Part shown: positions 7,545 through 15,997 of the stretch, piece after piece | How positions within the stretch are numbered: position 1 is the stretch's first letter | Layout of the letters: every line of letters begins with the position of its first letter | From: Lachnospiraceae bacterium | GTDB taxonomy: Bacteria; Bacillota; Clostridia; Lachnospirales; Lachnospiraceae | Length of the DNA: 35,087 bases | NCBI GenBank assembly: GCA_029227035.1 | Contig: JAQXZD010000022.1 | Span: 1 to 35,087 of the forward strand | Direction: 5' to 3' | Notes under the pieces: generated by a model | The model's input: the letters and a program-made list of their open reading frames with translations, nothing else | What the model was told of the DNA's origin: nothing | The model's database searches: none | Program-made: the position numbers and the translations under genes

Positions 7545-8380
7545 GAAAAAAATGGAAGCTGGGACATACTATAGATACCGGAGTTACTTATATTATATTG
7601 ATAGCCGTGGCAATTATCTTCTTTTTCCCATGCCTTTGGCTGATATTAGCCTCTTTTTCAAAGTCGGGAACAATCTATTCCTTTGATGGATTTTTCCCAA
7701 CAGAATATAGCCTGGCAAGTTTTAAAAAACTTTTTACGGATACAACGCTTTATAATTATCCAAAATGGTTTCTGAATACGCTATTTGTAGCGACGGGAAG
7801 TTGCATTTTAGGAACTTTTCTTGTCATCTTGACAGCATATACAATGTCAAGGTTTGAATTTAAAGCCAGAAAACCAATGATGAAAACCACAATGGTACTT
7901 GGAATGTTTCCGTCTTTTATGGGAATGACAGCTGTTTATCTTTTGATGACACAGTTTAATCTGATTAATCACTTGTGGGGATTGATTTTGATTTATGCAG
8001 CAGGCGCACCGATGGGGTATTTGACGCAAAAGGGATTTTTTGACACGATTCCAAAAGCAATTGATGAGGCTGCCAGAATTGATGGTGCAACCAATTTTCA
8101 AATTTTTACAAAAATCAATCTGCCATTATCAAAACCAATCATTGTATACACTGCTTTGACGTCCATTACATGGCCGTGGAGTGATTTCATTTTGCCAAAA
8201 CTTCTTTTGAAAGAAAAAGATCTCTACACGGTTGCGGTTGGTCTGATGAGCCTGGATGAAACGGAGTTCGCAAGATTTGCAGCTGGAAGTGTTTTTATTG
8301 CAGTGCCAATTGTAGTTCTTTATTTCTTCCTTGTAAAAGATATGGTGAATGGTATGGCACAGGGAGCAGTAAAAGGATAG
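7541..8380 (+). CDS. malG: maltodextrin ABC transporter permease (MalG type)
   Basis: Membrane protein of 279 aa starting at the ATG that overlaps the malF stop (ATGA at 7541-7544). GGGAGGAGG (7522-7530) serves as ribosome site inside the malF end. Six hydrophobic segments and the EAA loop IDEAARIDGATNFQIF (about residues 185-200) mark the BPD_transp_1 family. It forms the heterodimeric channel with MalF. No terminator was seen before the next unit, whose own promoter starts at 8455. Confidence 0.9.
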   Translation: MRKKWKLGHTIDTGVTYIILIAVAIIFFFPCLWLILASFSKSGTIYSFDGFFPTEYSLASFKKLFTDTTLYNYPKWFLNTLFVATGSCILGTFLVILTAYTMSRFEFKARKPMMKTTMVLGMFPSFMGMTAVYLLMTQFNLINHLWGLILIYAAGAPMGYLTQKGFFDTIPKAIDEAARIDGATNFQIFTKINLPLSKPIIVYTALTSITWPWSDFILPKLLLKEKDLYTVAVGLMSLDETEFARFAAGSVFIAVPIVVLYFFLVKDMVNGMAQGAVKG

Positions 8381-8454
8381 GTTTTCAGAAAGCAGCCGGA
8401 ATGGATAGGCATGAAAAAGTAAAGGAGAAAGAGGAAGTGGCAAGAAAAAACTGA

Positions 8455-8493
8455 TTGAAGCTGTGGGATAATAATGGTATAATTGTCCCACAG
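8455..8493 (+). promoter_or_regulatory. toxin-antitoxin promoter with embedded operator
   Basis: TTGAAG (8455-8460), a 17-nt spacer and TATAAT (8478-8483) with an extended TGG form a strong promoter. A perfect 8-bp inverted repeat, CTGTGGGA (8461-8468) and TCCCACAG (8486-8493), frames the -10 box. This is the classic place for autorepression by an antitoxin or antitoxin-toxin complex. The AAGGAGGT ribosome site begins 4 nt after it. Confidence 0.75.
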
Positions 8494-8510
8494 TTAAGGA
8501 GGTGCATATT

Positions 8511-8771
8511 ATGCCACAGATTATTCCAATTAAAGACTAAAAAAATACTTCAGAAATCTCGGAAATGTGTCATAAAGCGGAAGAACCAATTTATATAACC
8601 AAAAACGGATATGGAGATATGGTTATCATGAGTATGGAGAACTATGAAGAGATGATTCACAAACGCAGTGTTTATAGAGAACTTGAGATATCTGAACAGC
8701 AAATTACAGAGGGAAGAACAAAAGAAGCAAGAAGTTCTTTAAGTTCTATGAGGGAAAAATATGGCTTATAG
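8511..8771 (+). pseudogene. Phd/YefM-type antitoxin with in-frame stop at codon 10
   Basis: ATG 8511 follows a strong AAGGAGGT (8497-8504) and encodes MPQIIPIKD, then TAA at 8538-8540. The same frame then continues without interruption for 76 codons, through an antitoxin-like body (EEPIYITKNGYGDMVIMSM and EARSSLSSMREKYGL), to TAG at 8769. A single change such as TTA to TAA explains the stop. Restart at ATG 8565 would give a 68-aa protein without the N-terminal strand and helix needed for DNA binding, and no good ribosome site is seen there. The 3' end overlaps the toxin start by 11 nt. It is probably a recent pseudogene. Confidence 0.85.
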
Positions 8772-9072
8772 ACTTAACATTACTGATAGGGCGGAGGAAT
8801 TACTTGATCAACTAGTAAATTATATGTTGTTTAAGTTCAAGAATAAGGCAGCAGTGAAACATTTGTTGGATGGCATTGATTAGTTGTATGGCCGTTTGGA
8901 GGATAATTCATATCAATTTGCAGATTGTAGAGATTCTTTTTTAAAGAGTAAAGGGTATAAAGAAGCTGTAGTGAAGGATATGGACTATATTTTGATTTTT
9001 CGAATTGAGGGCAATGTCGTATATGTACTTGGAATCTTTCATCAGTTAGAAAATTACAAAGATAAATTATAA
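8761..9072 (+). pseudogene. RelE/ParE-superfamily toxin with in-frame stop at codon 41
   Basis: ATG 8761 opens a 103-codon frame starting MAYRLNITDRAEELLDQLV and ending YVLGIFHQLENYKDKL, matching the RelE/ParE toxin pattern. The only interruption is TAG at 8881-8883. All other codons keep the frame and family pattern, so the gene died recently by one substitution. A 62-aa distal piece could start at ATG 8887 but lacks the first helices. Losing the toxin would make the antitoxin nonsense mutation harmless, which suggests the order of loss. Confidence 0.85.
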
Positions 9073-9076
9073 TGTG

Positions 9077-9109
9077 AAGCATCAGACTGTAAAAAGTCTG
9101 GTGCTTTTT
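9077..9109 (+). terminator. terminator of the toxin-antitoxin operon
   Basis: AGCATCAGACT (9078-9088) pairs with AGTCTGGTGCT (9095-9105), with one G-T pair and a 6-nt loop, followed by TTTTT. Confidence 0.9.
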
Positions 9110-9174
9110 AATGTCTTGAAAGCGGTTCATTGAAATGCTGATGATTTACCCTTTTTCTTATACTCGAAAACCGA

Positions 9175-9180
9175 TATAAT
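9175..9180 (+). promoter_or_regulatory. -10 box of the methyltransferase-helicase operon
   Basis: A perfect TATAAT stands about 60 nt before the methyltransferase ATG. The -35 region 17 nt upstream is only TTTTTC, so an activator or a weak promoter is likely. Confidence 0.45.
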
Positions 9181-9240
9181 ATATATGTCAATGTGAAAGT
9201 TCAGATTATGAAGTATTGGTGAAGAGAAGGATCAGACGTA

Positions 9241-9840
9241 ATGCAAGAAAACAAAACCTTAGAATACTATAATAAAAATGCAGAATCTTTTGTAGAAGGA
9301 ACAGTTGCAGTAGATTTTGAACAGACGCAACTAAGATTTATTTCTAAGCTGAAAGTAGGAGATTATATTCTTGACTTTGGCTGTGGTTCCGGAAGAGATA
9401 CAAAATATTTTCTGGAAAAGGGATTTAAAGTTGATGCTGTTGATGGCTCGGAGGAACTTTGCAAAAAAGCAAGCAAGATTACCGGAATAGAGGTAAGGCA
9501 GATGCTGTTTCAGGAATTGAACGAGGTCTCAAAATATAATGGCATTTGGGCATGCTCATCCATTCTTCATTTGCCGAAGTCTGAGTTAAAAGTGGTTTTA
9601 AGAAAAATGTTAATTGCACTGAAAGATCATGGAGTGATATACACATCTTTTAAGTACGGTGATTTTGAAGGAATGCGCAATGGAAGACATTTTACTGACT
9701 TTACATTGGAAGCATTACAGGAGTTTATCAAAGAGATTTCCGGAGCAGCAATTGAAGGAAGTTGGATTACCGGGGATGTACGTCCGGGGAGAGGTGAGGA
9801 GAAATGGCTGAATCTTCTATTAAGGAAGACCAATTTCTAA
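9241..9840 (+). CDS. class I SAM-dependent methyltransferase
   Basis: The product is 199 aa with a Rossmann-fold SAM-binding motif I (LDFGCGSGRDTKYF, about residues 45-58) and an acidic motif II (VDAVDGS). It lacks the (N/D)PPY motif of amino-methylating DNA methyltransferases, so DNA is not an obvious substrate; small molecules, tRNA or protein are possible. GAAGGA upstream supports the start. The last 37 nt overlap the next gene, a nuclease-helicase, implying coupled translation and a joint job. The target is unknown. Confidence 0.8.
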   Translation: MQENKTLEYYNKNAESFVEGTVAVDFEQTQLRFISKLKVGDYILDFGCGSGRDTKYFLEKGFKVDAVDGSEELCKKASKITGIEVRQMLFQELNEVSKYNGIWACSSILHLPKSELKVVLRKMLIALKDHGVIYTSFKYGDFEGMRNGRHFTDFTLEALQEFIKEISGAAIEGSWITGDVRPGRGEEKWLNLLLRKTNF

Positions 9841-12326
9841 GTCAACATACAGATTTTAACCTGAAAGAAGAAGTCACTTATCCCAATGGAGGAACAAGTA
9901 GGTTTTATGAGAATGGCACCGATATGGTTATCATAGATGATGATATCTGTGATATTGGGGAAAAAGAAGTACCTTTTTCTTATATGTTGATTACTGATAA
10001 ACAGAATCATTATATGAATCAGTATCGCAGAGTATTTCGGCTTTTAGGGTATTTGCGTTCTGATGTGGATAAGTATTTGGAGAGTCAGGATTTATCAATG
10101 GTATCGGATTATACGATCCGGGTAAATGACCGTGCAGATCTGGCTGAAGTCTCTCCGTTAGAGTTACACTTTGAGCAAAATTTTTCAAATGTTTATGGCA
10201 TGAACGCATTGAAATATTTGACTAGGGAATACGGAATTTGTGATGAGCAGGGACATAACTTTTTTCTGGATTATCTGGTCAATACATTCAAAGGGAAAGT
10301 GGCGGTGGAGGAGAATGGAGTTAAATATCATCATCCGCAGATCATCGGTAAAGAGAAGTATAAGAATCAGTTGACTAAGCAAAATACCTGTGCTTTATGG
10401 GGAATCAAGTTATTCCGATTTTCTACAGAGGACTGTGCTTTTGACAACAGAATTGAAGATGATATCAAAGAATATTTTGGAAGCGATACAGAGGGTTTTG
10501 TTGCGGATGGTCTTAAGGTAGACCGCAAGGTAGAGTTATATGATCATCAAACGCTCAGCCTTGAAGCAATTCAAAACAGACGAAATAATGGAATAAAAGC
10601 CTTTTTAGTTGTGTTGCCTACTGCCACCGGAAAATCTCGTATTGTAGAAGAAGATATAAAGATTTTTGCAGAGAATAAACCGGAGTTCAAAGGATTGATT
10701 CTGGTTCCGGGTATTAATACATTATCGGATTGGAAAGCCAGAGTGAAAGCATCTCTGCCGGAGCTTGAGGATAAAATCGAGGTATGCACTTATGCATATA
10801 TGGCGAAACATTATACGGAAAAACCAAGAAATTATTATAATTATCTGGTAGTGGATGAGGCTCATCATGCGGTTGCTCCTGTGCTAAAGCGGGTAATTCA
10901 ATATTTTGATACGGATTTTACAATAGGTCTTACGGCAACGGACCAAAGACCGGACAAGAAAAAGCTGGAGTCGGTATTTGGAAGTTATACAACTTCCTTA
11001 TCCCTGAAGGATGCAATGGAAAAGGGAATTGTTGCCCGGGCTAATGTTTACAGAATTGAAACGAATATTGATTTATCGCAGGTGCGGTTCAACGGAAAAG
11101 ACTATGTCAATGCAGATTTGGAGAAACGCATACGGGTTACTTCCCGAAATGAACTGATTATCGATGTGCTGTCTGAGTATTTTACAGAAGGTGAAGCAGG
11201 GGAACGTCAGGGGATTATTTTCTGCGTAAATGTAGTACACGCAAATGAAATGGCTCGATTATTAAATAAAGCAGGGATATCGGCACAAAGCTACACGGGT
11301 CAGACGAAAAATGCAACAGAGGTTATAGAAGACTTCAAAAATCATAAAATACGATTCCTATGTAGCTGCAATATGATTTCGGAAGGATGGGATTATCCGG
11401 AACTTGGAATTTTAGTAATGGCAAGACCAACCTTGTCCAAGGTGCTATATCTGCAACAGATTGGAAGAGGACTAAGAAAAACGGATACCAAAAAGAACGT
11501 GATTGTCATTGATATGGTGGATGAATATGGTGCCATGGCAAAAGCCTGTTCTATGCATTCTATTTTTGCCAATCCGTATTATGTGCCATTTGGAGATATT
11601 ACAAGAGATAATTATGTTCCGGGCGAGATGATTGTTATTGATGGTATCACGGAAAGAATCGAGCGTATTCAGGAAGTAGATATCAATACCTTTGAAGAAA
11701 AGTATGGGGATTATCTGAGCCAGGAGCAGGTGGCAAGAGAATATTTTGTCAGTACCGGAACGGTTACCAGTTGGATAAAAAAAGGTAAGATTGTTCCTTC
11801 GGTGAAGTATAAGTTTGGCAGTAAGTCAATGTATTTATTCAGTCCGGAAGATGTGGATAAATATCGCAAAGAACTGGGAATTAAGACACATGATGATAGT
11901 ACTATTAAGGAAGATTTCTTTAAGTTTTTGGAAGAAAGAGATTATTCATTATCGTATAAGATGCCATTTATGCTGGCTTTGATTGAGGAGATGAATACCA
12001 TTGGTGATGCAGATATTGATGCTGTCCTGACAAAATACATAGAGTTTTACCGGGACAGAATTCAAAGAGGATTGCCGGTGGACAGAAGCACCTGTCCTTA
12101 TAATGAAGAAACCTTAAAGGACAGAAATACAATACGCAGAAGTATGCTGGCGAATCCTTTTGAAAAGTTTGAACGAAAAAGATTTATGTATTATTCGAAG
12201 GATCTTAGTATCATTTCTTTCAATCATGCATTGTTCAGCCGAATGACATCGGAGGATTGGGACCGGGTCAAAAAGCAAATGAATGAAGATCTGGAAAATT
12301 ATTACAAAGAACTTGGGGGCAATTAG
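9804..12326 (+). CDS. nuclease-SF2 helicase-HTH fusion protein
   Basis: The product is 840 aa. Residues about 110-225 look like a Vsr/DUF559-type PD-(D/E)XK nuclease: FFLDYLV with Asp156, VAVEENGVKYHHP with Glu169/170, then QLTKQN and a closing FRFS strand. An SF2 helicase core follows: LPTATGKS (271-278, motif I), DEAH (351-354, motif II), TAT (377-379, motif III), SEGWDYPEL (motif V) and QIGRGLR (552-558, motif VI). Residues about 637-692 resemble a MerR/excisionase-type HTH (LSQEQVAREYFVSTGTVTSWIKKG). GGTGAGGAGAA precedes the ATG inside the methyltransferase gene. The build recalls restriction-type or anti-phage helicases, but I cannot match it to a named system. Confidence 0.82.
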   Translation: MAESSIKEDQFLSQHTDFNLKEEVTYPNGGTSRFYENGTDMVIIDDDICDIGEKEVPFSYMLITDKQNHYMNQYRRVFRLLGYLRSDVDKYLESQDLSMVSDYTIRVNDRADLAEVSPLELHFEQNFSNVYGMNALKYLTREYGICDEQGHNFFLDYLVNTFKGKVAVEENGVKYHHPQIIGKEKYKNQLTKQNTCALWGIKLFRFSTEDCAFDNRIEDDIKEYFGSDTEGFVADGLKVDRKVELYDHQTLSLEAIQNRRNNGIKAFLVVLPTATGKSRIVEEDIKIFAENKPEFKGLILVPGINTLSDWKARVKASLPELEDKIEVCTYAYMAKHYTEKPRNYYNYLVVDEAHHAVAPVLKRVIQYFDTDFTIGLTATDQRPDKKKLESVFGSYTTSLSLKDAMEKGIVARANVYRIETNIDLSQVRFNGKDYVNADLEKRIRVTSRNELIIDVLSEYFTEGEAGERQGIIFCVNVVHANEMARLLNKAGISAQSYTGQTKNATEVIEDFKNHKIRFLCSCNMISEGWDYPELGILVMARPTLSKVLYLQQIGRGLRKTDTKKNVIVIDMVDEYGAMAKACSMHSIFANPYYVPFGDITRDNYVPGEMIVIDGITERIERIQEVDINTFEEKYGDYLSQEQVAREYFVSTGTVTSWIKKGKIVPSVKYKFGSKSMYLFSPEDVDKYRKELGIKTHDDSTIKEDFFKFLEERDYSLSYKMPFMLALIEEMNTIGDADIDAVLTKYIEFYRDRIQRGLPVDRSTCPYNEETLKDRNTIRRSMLANPFEKFERKRFMYYSKDLSIISFNHALFSRMTSEDWDRVKKQMNEDLENYYKELGGN

Positions 12327-12327
12327 T

Positions 12328-12777
12328 ATGCAGATTTTTGTAGATGCGGATGCTTGTCCTGTTGTTGGTATAGTGAAAAATATAGCCGAGAAATATGATA
12401 TTTCCGTGACATTGCTTTGTGATACCAATCATGTACTTTGTTCTGACTACAGTGAAGTGATTGTTGTAGGAGCAGGAGCAGATGCTGTAGATTACAAGTT
12501 AATCAACATTTGTCATAAGGGTGATATTGTCGTTTCACAAGATTATGGAGTGGCAGCTATGGCACTTGGTAAAGGAGCTTATGCAATTCATCAGTCTGGA
12601 AGATGGTATACCAATGAGAATATTGACCAGATGCTTATGGAAAGACATTTAAGCAAGAAGGCAAGGCGAGGTTCTCATAAGAATCATATGAAAGGACCGA
12701 GAAAACGAACAGATGAGGATGACGAAAGATTTGCACAATCTTTTGAAAAGCTTGTGCTGATGGCAATGAGAAACTGA
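12328..12777 (+). CDS. YaiI/YqxD family protein (DUF188)
   Basis: The product is 149 aa, starting one nucleotide after the helicase stop codon; GGGGG upstream lies in the helicase end. It has the family signature VDADACPV near the N-terminus, a conserved SQDYGVAAMAL segment, and a basic C-terminal part (KKARRGSHKNH). DUF188 proteins are usually grouped with PIN/NYN-like nuclease folds and their function is poorly defined. Tight spacing suggests one transcript with the methyltransferase and helicase. Confidence 0.88.
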   Translation: MQIFVDADACPVVGIVKNIAEKYDISVTLLCDTNHVLCSDYSEVIVVGAGADAVDYKLINICHKGDIVVSQDYGVAAMALGKGAYAIHQSGRWYTNENIDQMLMERHLSKKARRGSHKNHMKGPRKRTDEDDERFAQSFEKLVLMAMRN

Positions 12778-12787
12778 GGTGTTGTTA

Positions 12788-13006
12788 ATGGGATTATTTA
12801 AGAAGAAAGTGGCAGTACAGCACTATGATAAAGAAAATATGAAACCTGTTATTAGGGCAAGCATTTGTACCGGTGAACAGGTGGCAGGTTTTAAGGATGT
12901 TCATACAGGTAAGATAGAAGAAGTTATGTTGATTAGAAATTCGACAGACCTTGAGAAGTTCAAGGCGATGTATGGAATAGAGGAAGAAATTGTGAAGGAA
13001 TATTAG
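12788..13006 (+). CDS. 72-aa conserved small protein of unknown function
   Basis: It starts at ATG 12788 with GAGGTG (12776-12781) overlapping the previous stop. The sequence begins MGLFKKK, has a SICTGEQVAGF segment with a lone cysteine and ends IVKEY. I recognise the type as a small protein common in Lachnospiraceae but know no function. A degraded copy of its last 24 codons stands directly before the second macrodomain gene (32721-32795), so this family may normally neighbour a macrodomain gene. Confidence 0.75.
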   Translation: MGLFKKKVAVQHYDKENMKPVIRASICTGEQVAGFKDVHTGKIEEVMLIRNSTDLEKFKAMYGIEEEIVKEY

Positions 13007-13009
13007 ACT

Positions 13010-13078
13010 ATGGCAAAGACGAAAGTACATAAGAAAATAGATGGAACCTATGTGAGTTTTTATAAAATCAAAAACTGA
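13010..13078 (+). other. possible 22-aa micro-ORF or gene remnant
   Basis: ATG 13010, 3 nt after the previous stop, encodes MAKTKVHKKIDGTYV and then a short tail to TGA. It has a protein-like basic start but no separate ribosome site and may be the head of a truncated gene. Confidence 0.25.
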
Positions 13079-13143
13079 GATACTATAAAAACGAAAAGAG
13101 GTACACTTTTCCGAAAAGGGAGATAAAATACAGGAGAACTATG

Positions 13144-14475
13144 ATGGAAATTAAGTTATCAGAGCATTTTACTTATAAAAAGCTATTAAAATTTGTTCTT
13201 CCGTCAATCGTCATGATGATATTTACATCTATCTATAGTGTGGTTGACGGACTTTTTGTGTCAAATTATGCGGGAAAAACAGCACTTGCATCAATCAATC
13301 TTATATTTCCGTTTCTGATGGGAATATCTGCACTTGGATTTATGATAGGAACCGGAGGAAGCGCTATTGTTGGTAAGACGCTTGGTGAAGGAAAAAGAGA
13401 GGAAGCAAACGAATACTTTTCTCTTCTTGTGTATGTTACAGTGATATTTGGGGTTGTACTTACCATTGTTGGCATTATTTTTTTACCATCGGTTGCAAGA
13501 TTGCTCGGAGCCAGGGGCGAACTTTTGGAAAATTGCATCATGTATGGAAGAGTGACTTTTATATCTATGCCGGCATTTATGTTACAGAACGTGTTCCAAA
13601 GTTTTTTTGTTACGGCAGAAAAGCCAAAGCTTGGACTTGCTGTAATTATTACGGCCGGAGTTACAAATATGGTGCTGGATTTGCTGTTTGTCGGAATTTT
13701 GGGATATGGGCTTTTAGGCGCGGCGGTTGCAACTGTTTGCGGAGAACTTATCGGAGGTCTCTTTCCGATTGCGTATTTTGCAAGAAAAAACGCAAGCCTG
13801 TTAAAACTTGGGAAGACACATTTTAATAAAAGTGTGCTTATAAAAACATGTGTCAATGGTTCTTCGGAACTTATGACCAACCTGTCAAGTTCAGTCGTAA
13901 ATGCACTGTATAATATACAGCTGATGAAGATTGCGGGCGAAAATGGTGTGGCTGCGTATGGTACGATTATGTATGTAAACTTTATTTTTGTGGCAATATT
14001 CATTGGATATTCCATTGGAAGTGCGCCTATAATCAGCTTTCATTATGGTGCTGGAAACCATGATGAGCTTAAGAATATGTTTAAAAAGAGTATCAGTCTT
14101 GTGGCAATGTGGGGTGTCGGAATTGCAGTGTTGGCACAGATCCTTGCTTTGCCACTTTCAAAAGTGTTTGTCGGATATGACAGGGAACTTCTTGCCATGA
14201 CGGAAAACGGATTCAGGATTTACTGTCTGGTATATCTGATAAATGGTTTTAACATATTTGCTTCATCTTTTTTTACAGCGTTGAACAATGGTATCGTGTC
14301 TGCAATCATTTCGTTTATGAGGACACTCGTATTTCAGATAGGTGCAATACTGATTCTGCCGGTTTTGTTTGGTATAAACGGAGTATGGGGTGCAATTATT
14401 GCGGCAGAACTTCTGACATTATGTATTACGGTGTTCTTTTTTATACGACAGAAAAAACGCTACCATTATATTTGA
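13144..14475 (+). CDS. MATE-family multidrug efflux transporter
   Basis: The product is 443 aa with twelve predicted membrane segments and the two-bundle MATE pattern. An early SIVMMIFTSIYSVVDGLFV helix and GTGGSAIVGKTLGEG loop resemble MepA/NorM-type exporters driven by Na+ or H+. AGGAG (13132-13136) fits ATG 13144 better than the adjacent ATG 13141. It stands alone between the helicase cluster and a convergent HD-GYP gene. The substrate is unknown. Confidence 0.88.
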   Translation: MEIKLSEHFTYKKLLKFVLPSIVMMIFTSIYSVVDGLFVSNYAGKTALASINLIFPFLMGISALGFMIGTGGSAIVGKTLGEGKREEANEYFSLLVYVTVIFGVVLTIVGIIFLPSVARLLGARGELLENCIMYGRVTFISMPAFMLQNVFQSFFVTAEKPKLGLAVIITAGVTNMVLDLLFVGILGYGLLGAAVATVCGELIGGLFPIAYFARKNASLLKLGKTHFNKSVLIKTCVNGSSELMTNLSSSVVNALYNIQLMKIAGENGVAAYGTIMYVNFIFVAIFIGYSIGSAPIISFHYGAGNHDELKNMFKKSISLVAMWGVGIAVLAQILALPLSKVFVGYDRELLAMTENGFRIYCLVYLINGFNIFASSFFTALNNGIVSAIISFMRTLVFQIGAILILPVLFGINGVWGAIIAAELLTLCITVFFFIRQKKRYHYI

Positions 14476-14495
14476 GTAATGAGAGCATAAAATAA

Positions 14496-15815
14496 TTAGT
14501 TGTTTTCAGCATCCCGGTAAGAAGTGCAGATTTTTTCCACCTCGTCCCGGGCTGACAGAAATACTTTTGCAATGACAGGGTCAAAATCCTGACCACTTCC
14601 ATCTGCAATAATCTGGAAACACTGCTCCAGCGGCATTGCGTCCCGGTAGCAGCGCTTTGCGGACACCGCATCAAACACATCCGCCACTGCCATAATCCGT
14701 GCACTTAAAGGAATTTCTTTGCCGCTGAGTCCCTCCGGATATCCTTTCCCATTCCATTTTTCATGGTGATATCTCGCTACCTGAAAAGCAACATCCTGAT
14801 ATTGTCCATCCTCCATATTGCCAAAGGTATCGCGGATAATCTTTCCACCTCGGGCAGCGTGGGTTTTCATGACCTCAAATTCTTCCGGTGTCAGGCGTCC
14901 CGGTTTCTGCAGAATGGCATCCGGTATGCTGATTTTGCCAATGTCATGCATAGGTGCTGCCTTTACCAGATTTTTGCGGTAATCCCTGGTCAGTTCATCC
15001 TTATAGATCCCTTTGGCACGCAGTTCTTTGGAAATCAGTTCCACATAGGCGGTGGTTCGCTTAATATGCCCACCGGTGCTGTCATCTTTATTTTCCACCA
15101 GTGTGGCAAAACCCATAATCATTTCATCGTGATATTGAGACAAACGGGCAAAGGCCGGATCCTCCTGATTCATATAGACACCCATCACGATGATGGTAGA
15201 AGTAAGAGCAGTAATCAGAATGTCCGGAACCAGCATCTGGTATACGCTGACACCAATCACAACCGTTAAATAAGTCAGAATACTAATCCGCTTGTTTCCC
15301 TCAATGTAATTCCAATGGCGGTGGAACATGATAAGAGAAGCGGCAATATAGATGATTACCATGGTATAGCAGGTATATGCGGGAATTCCCATGGAATAAT
15401 TGCTCATTTTTCCGGTACGGTACTCCAATGACGGCATACTGACCATCACAATCACAATATTTACAATCAGTGGAATATACAACAGTCTTCTCTGGTATTT
15501 CTTCTTGGGCGTTCCCTCTGTAATGGAAAGCATGTATAGGAAAAACATGAACATCAGCACATCTAAGGATATCAGAAAACAAATATGTAAAAATCCGTTG
15601 ATAACCGCCGGTACCTTGTCAAGATTATTAACGCTATACGCTGTTGCTGCATCAAAAATCAAATTGACAATTCCCACAGCAAGAAGTTTGTCAAACATGG
15701 TTTTATGCCTTTTAATTTTGTATATTTTACATTCTCTCAGATATAGTAGTGCCAGATATAGGACAATTATGAGACAGCCCACCTGTAATTTTATATACTG
15801 CATGTGGATTTTCAT
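14496..15815 (-). CDS. membrane HD-GYP protein (putative c-di-GMP phosphodiesterase)
   Basis: About 439 aa. The N-terminal half has seven or so hydrophobic helices, a membrane sensor. The C-terminal half is an HD-GYP domain with the metal-binding MHDIGKI motif, HHEKWNGKGYPEGL (the GYP signature) and DVFDAVSA. The domain hydrolyses cyclic di-GMP. ATG 15815 was chosen over TTG 15830; the ribosome site is weak in both cases. Its sensor matches that of the broken GGDEF gene at 21813-22612 (FDxxTxYxV near the start and QxxVPxxL near the end), so the two are paralogous sensors with opposite enzymatic heads. Confidence 0.85.
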   Translation of the reverse strand: MKIHMQYIKLQVGCLIIVLYLALLYLRECKIYKIKRHKTMFDKLLAVGIVNLIFDAATAYSVNNLDKVPAVINGFLHICFLISLDVLMFMFFLYMLSITEGTPKKKYQRRLLYIPLIVNIVIVMVSMPSLEYRTGKMSNYSMGIPAYTCYTMVIIYIAASLIMFHRHWNYIEGNKRISILTYLTVVIGVSVYQMLVPDILITALTSTIIVMGVYMNQEDPAFARLSQYHDEMIMGFATLVENKDDSTGGHIKRTTAYVELISKELRAKGIYKDELTRDYRKNLVKAAPMHDIGKISIPDAILQKPGRLTPEEFEVMKTHAARGGKIIRDTFGNMEDGQYQDVAFQVARYHHEKWNGKGYPEGLSGKEIPLSARIMAVADVFDAVSAKRCYRDAMPLEQCFQIIADGSGQDFDPVIAKVFLSARDEVEKICTSYRDAENN

Positions 15816-15956
15816 CTTCTTTCGTATCAATTTTATTTAAACTACAGGCTCAGTATAATCTTATGATATATATTTTGCAAGAAATATGGGTTAAAGAGCT
15901 GCAAAGATTGCAGGACATATAAGTTGCACGATTTTTACCCTGAAAAGCCGATTTTT

Positions 15957-15965
15957 TGGTATAAT
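15957..15965 (+). promoter_or_regulatory. extended -10 promoter of the def-like/macrodomain unit
   Basis: TGGTATAAT is a consensus extended -10 element 33 nt before ATG 15998. The -35 region is poor, as is usual for extended -10 promoters. Confidence 0.55.
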
Positions 15966-15997
15966 GATGTTGACAGTGTGCAGAAAGGATGGAATGA

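Noticed and set aside
8511-8883. Stop-codon recoding in the toxin-antitoxin genes
   Set aside because: TAA and TAG end many ordinary genes in this window, and no recoding element is evident; nonsense mutation is simpler.
13266-14015. 249-aa minus-strand ORF inside the MATE gene
   Set aside because: It lies wholly in the antisense of a clear transporter gene, is rich in Pro/Ser/Thr as expected from antisense of membrane helices, and has no ribosome site.
14763-15269. 168-aa plus-strand ORF opposite the HD-GYP gene
   Set aside because: Antisense shadow of an HD-GYP domain with conserved motifs; no start signal.
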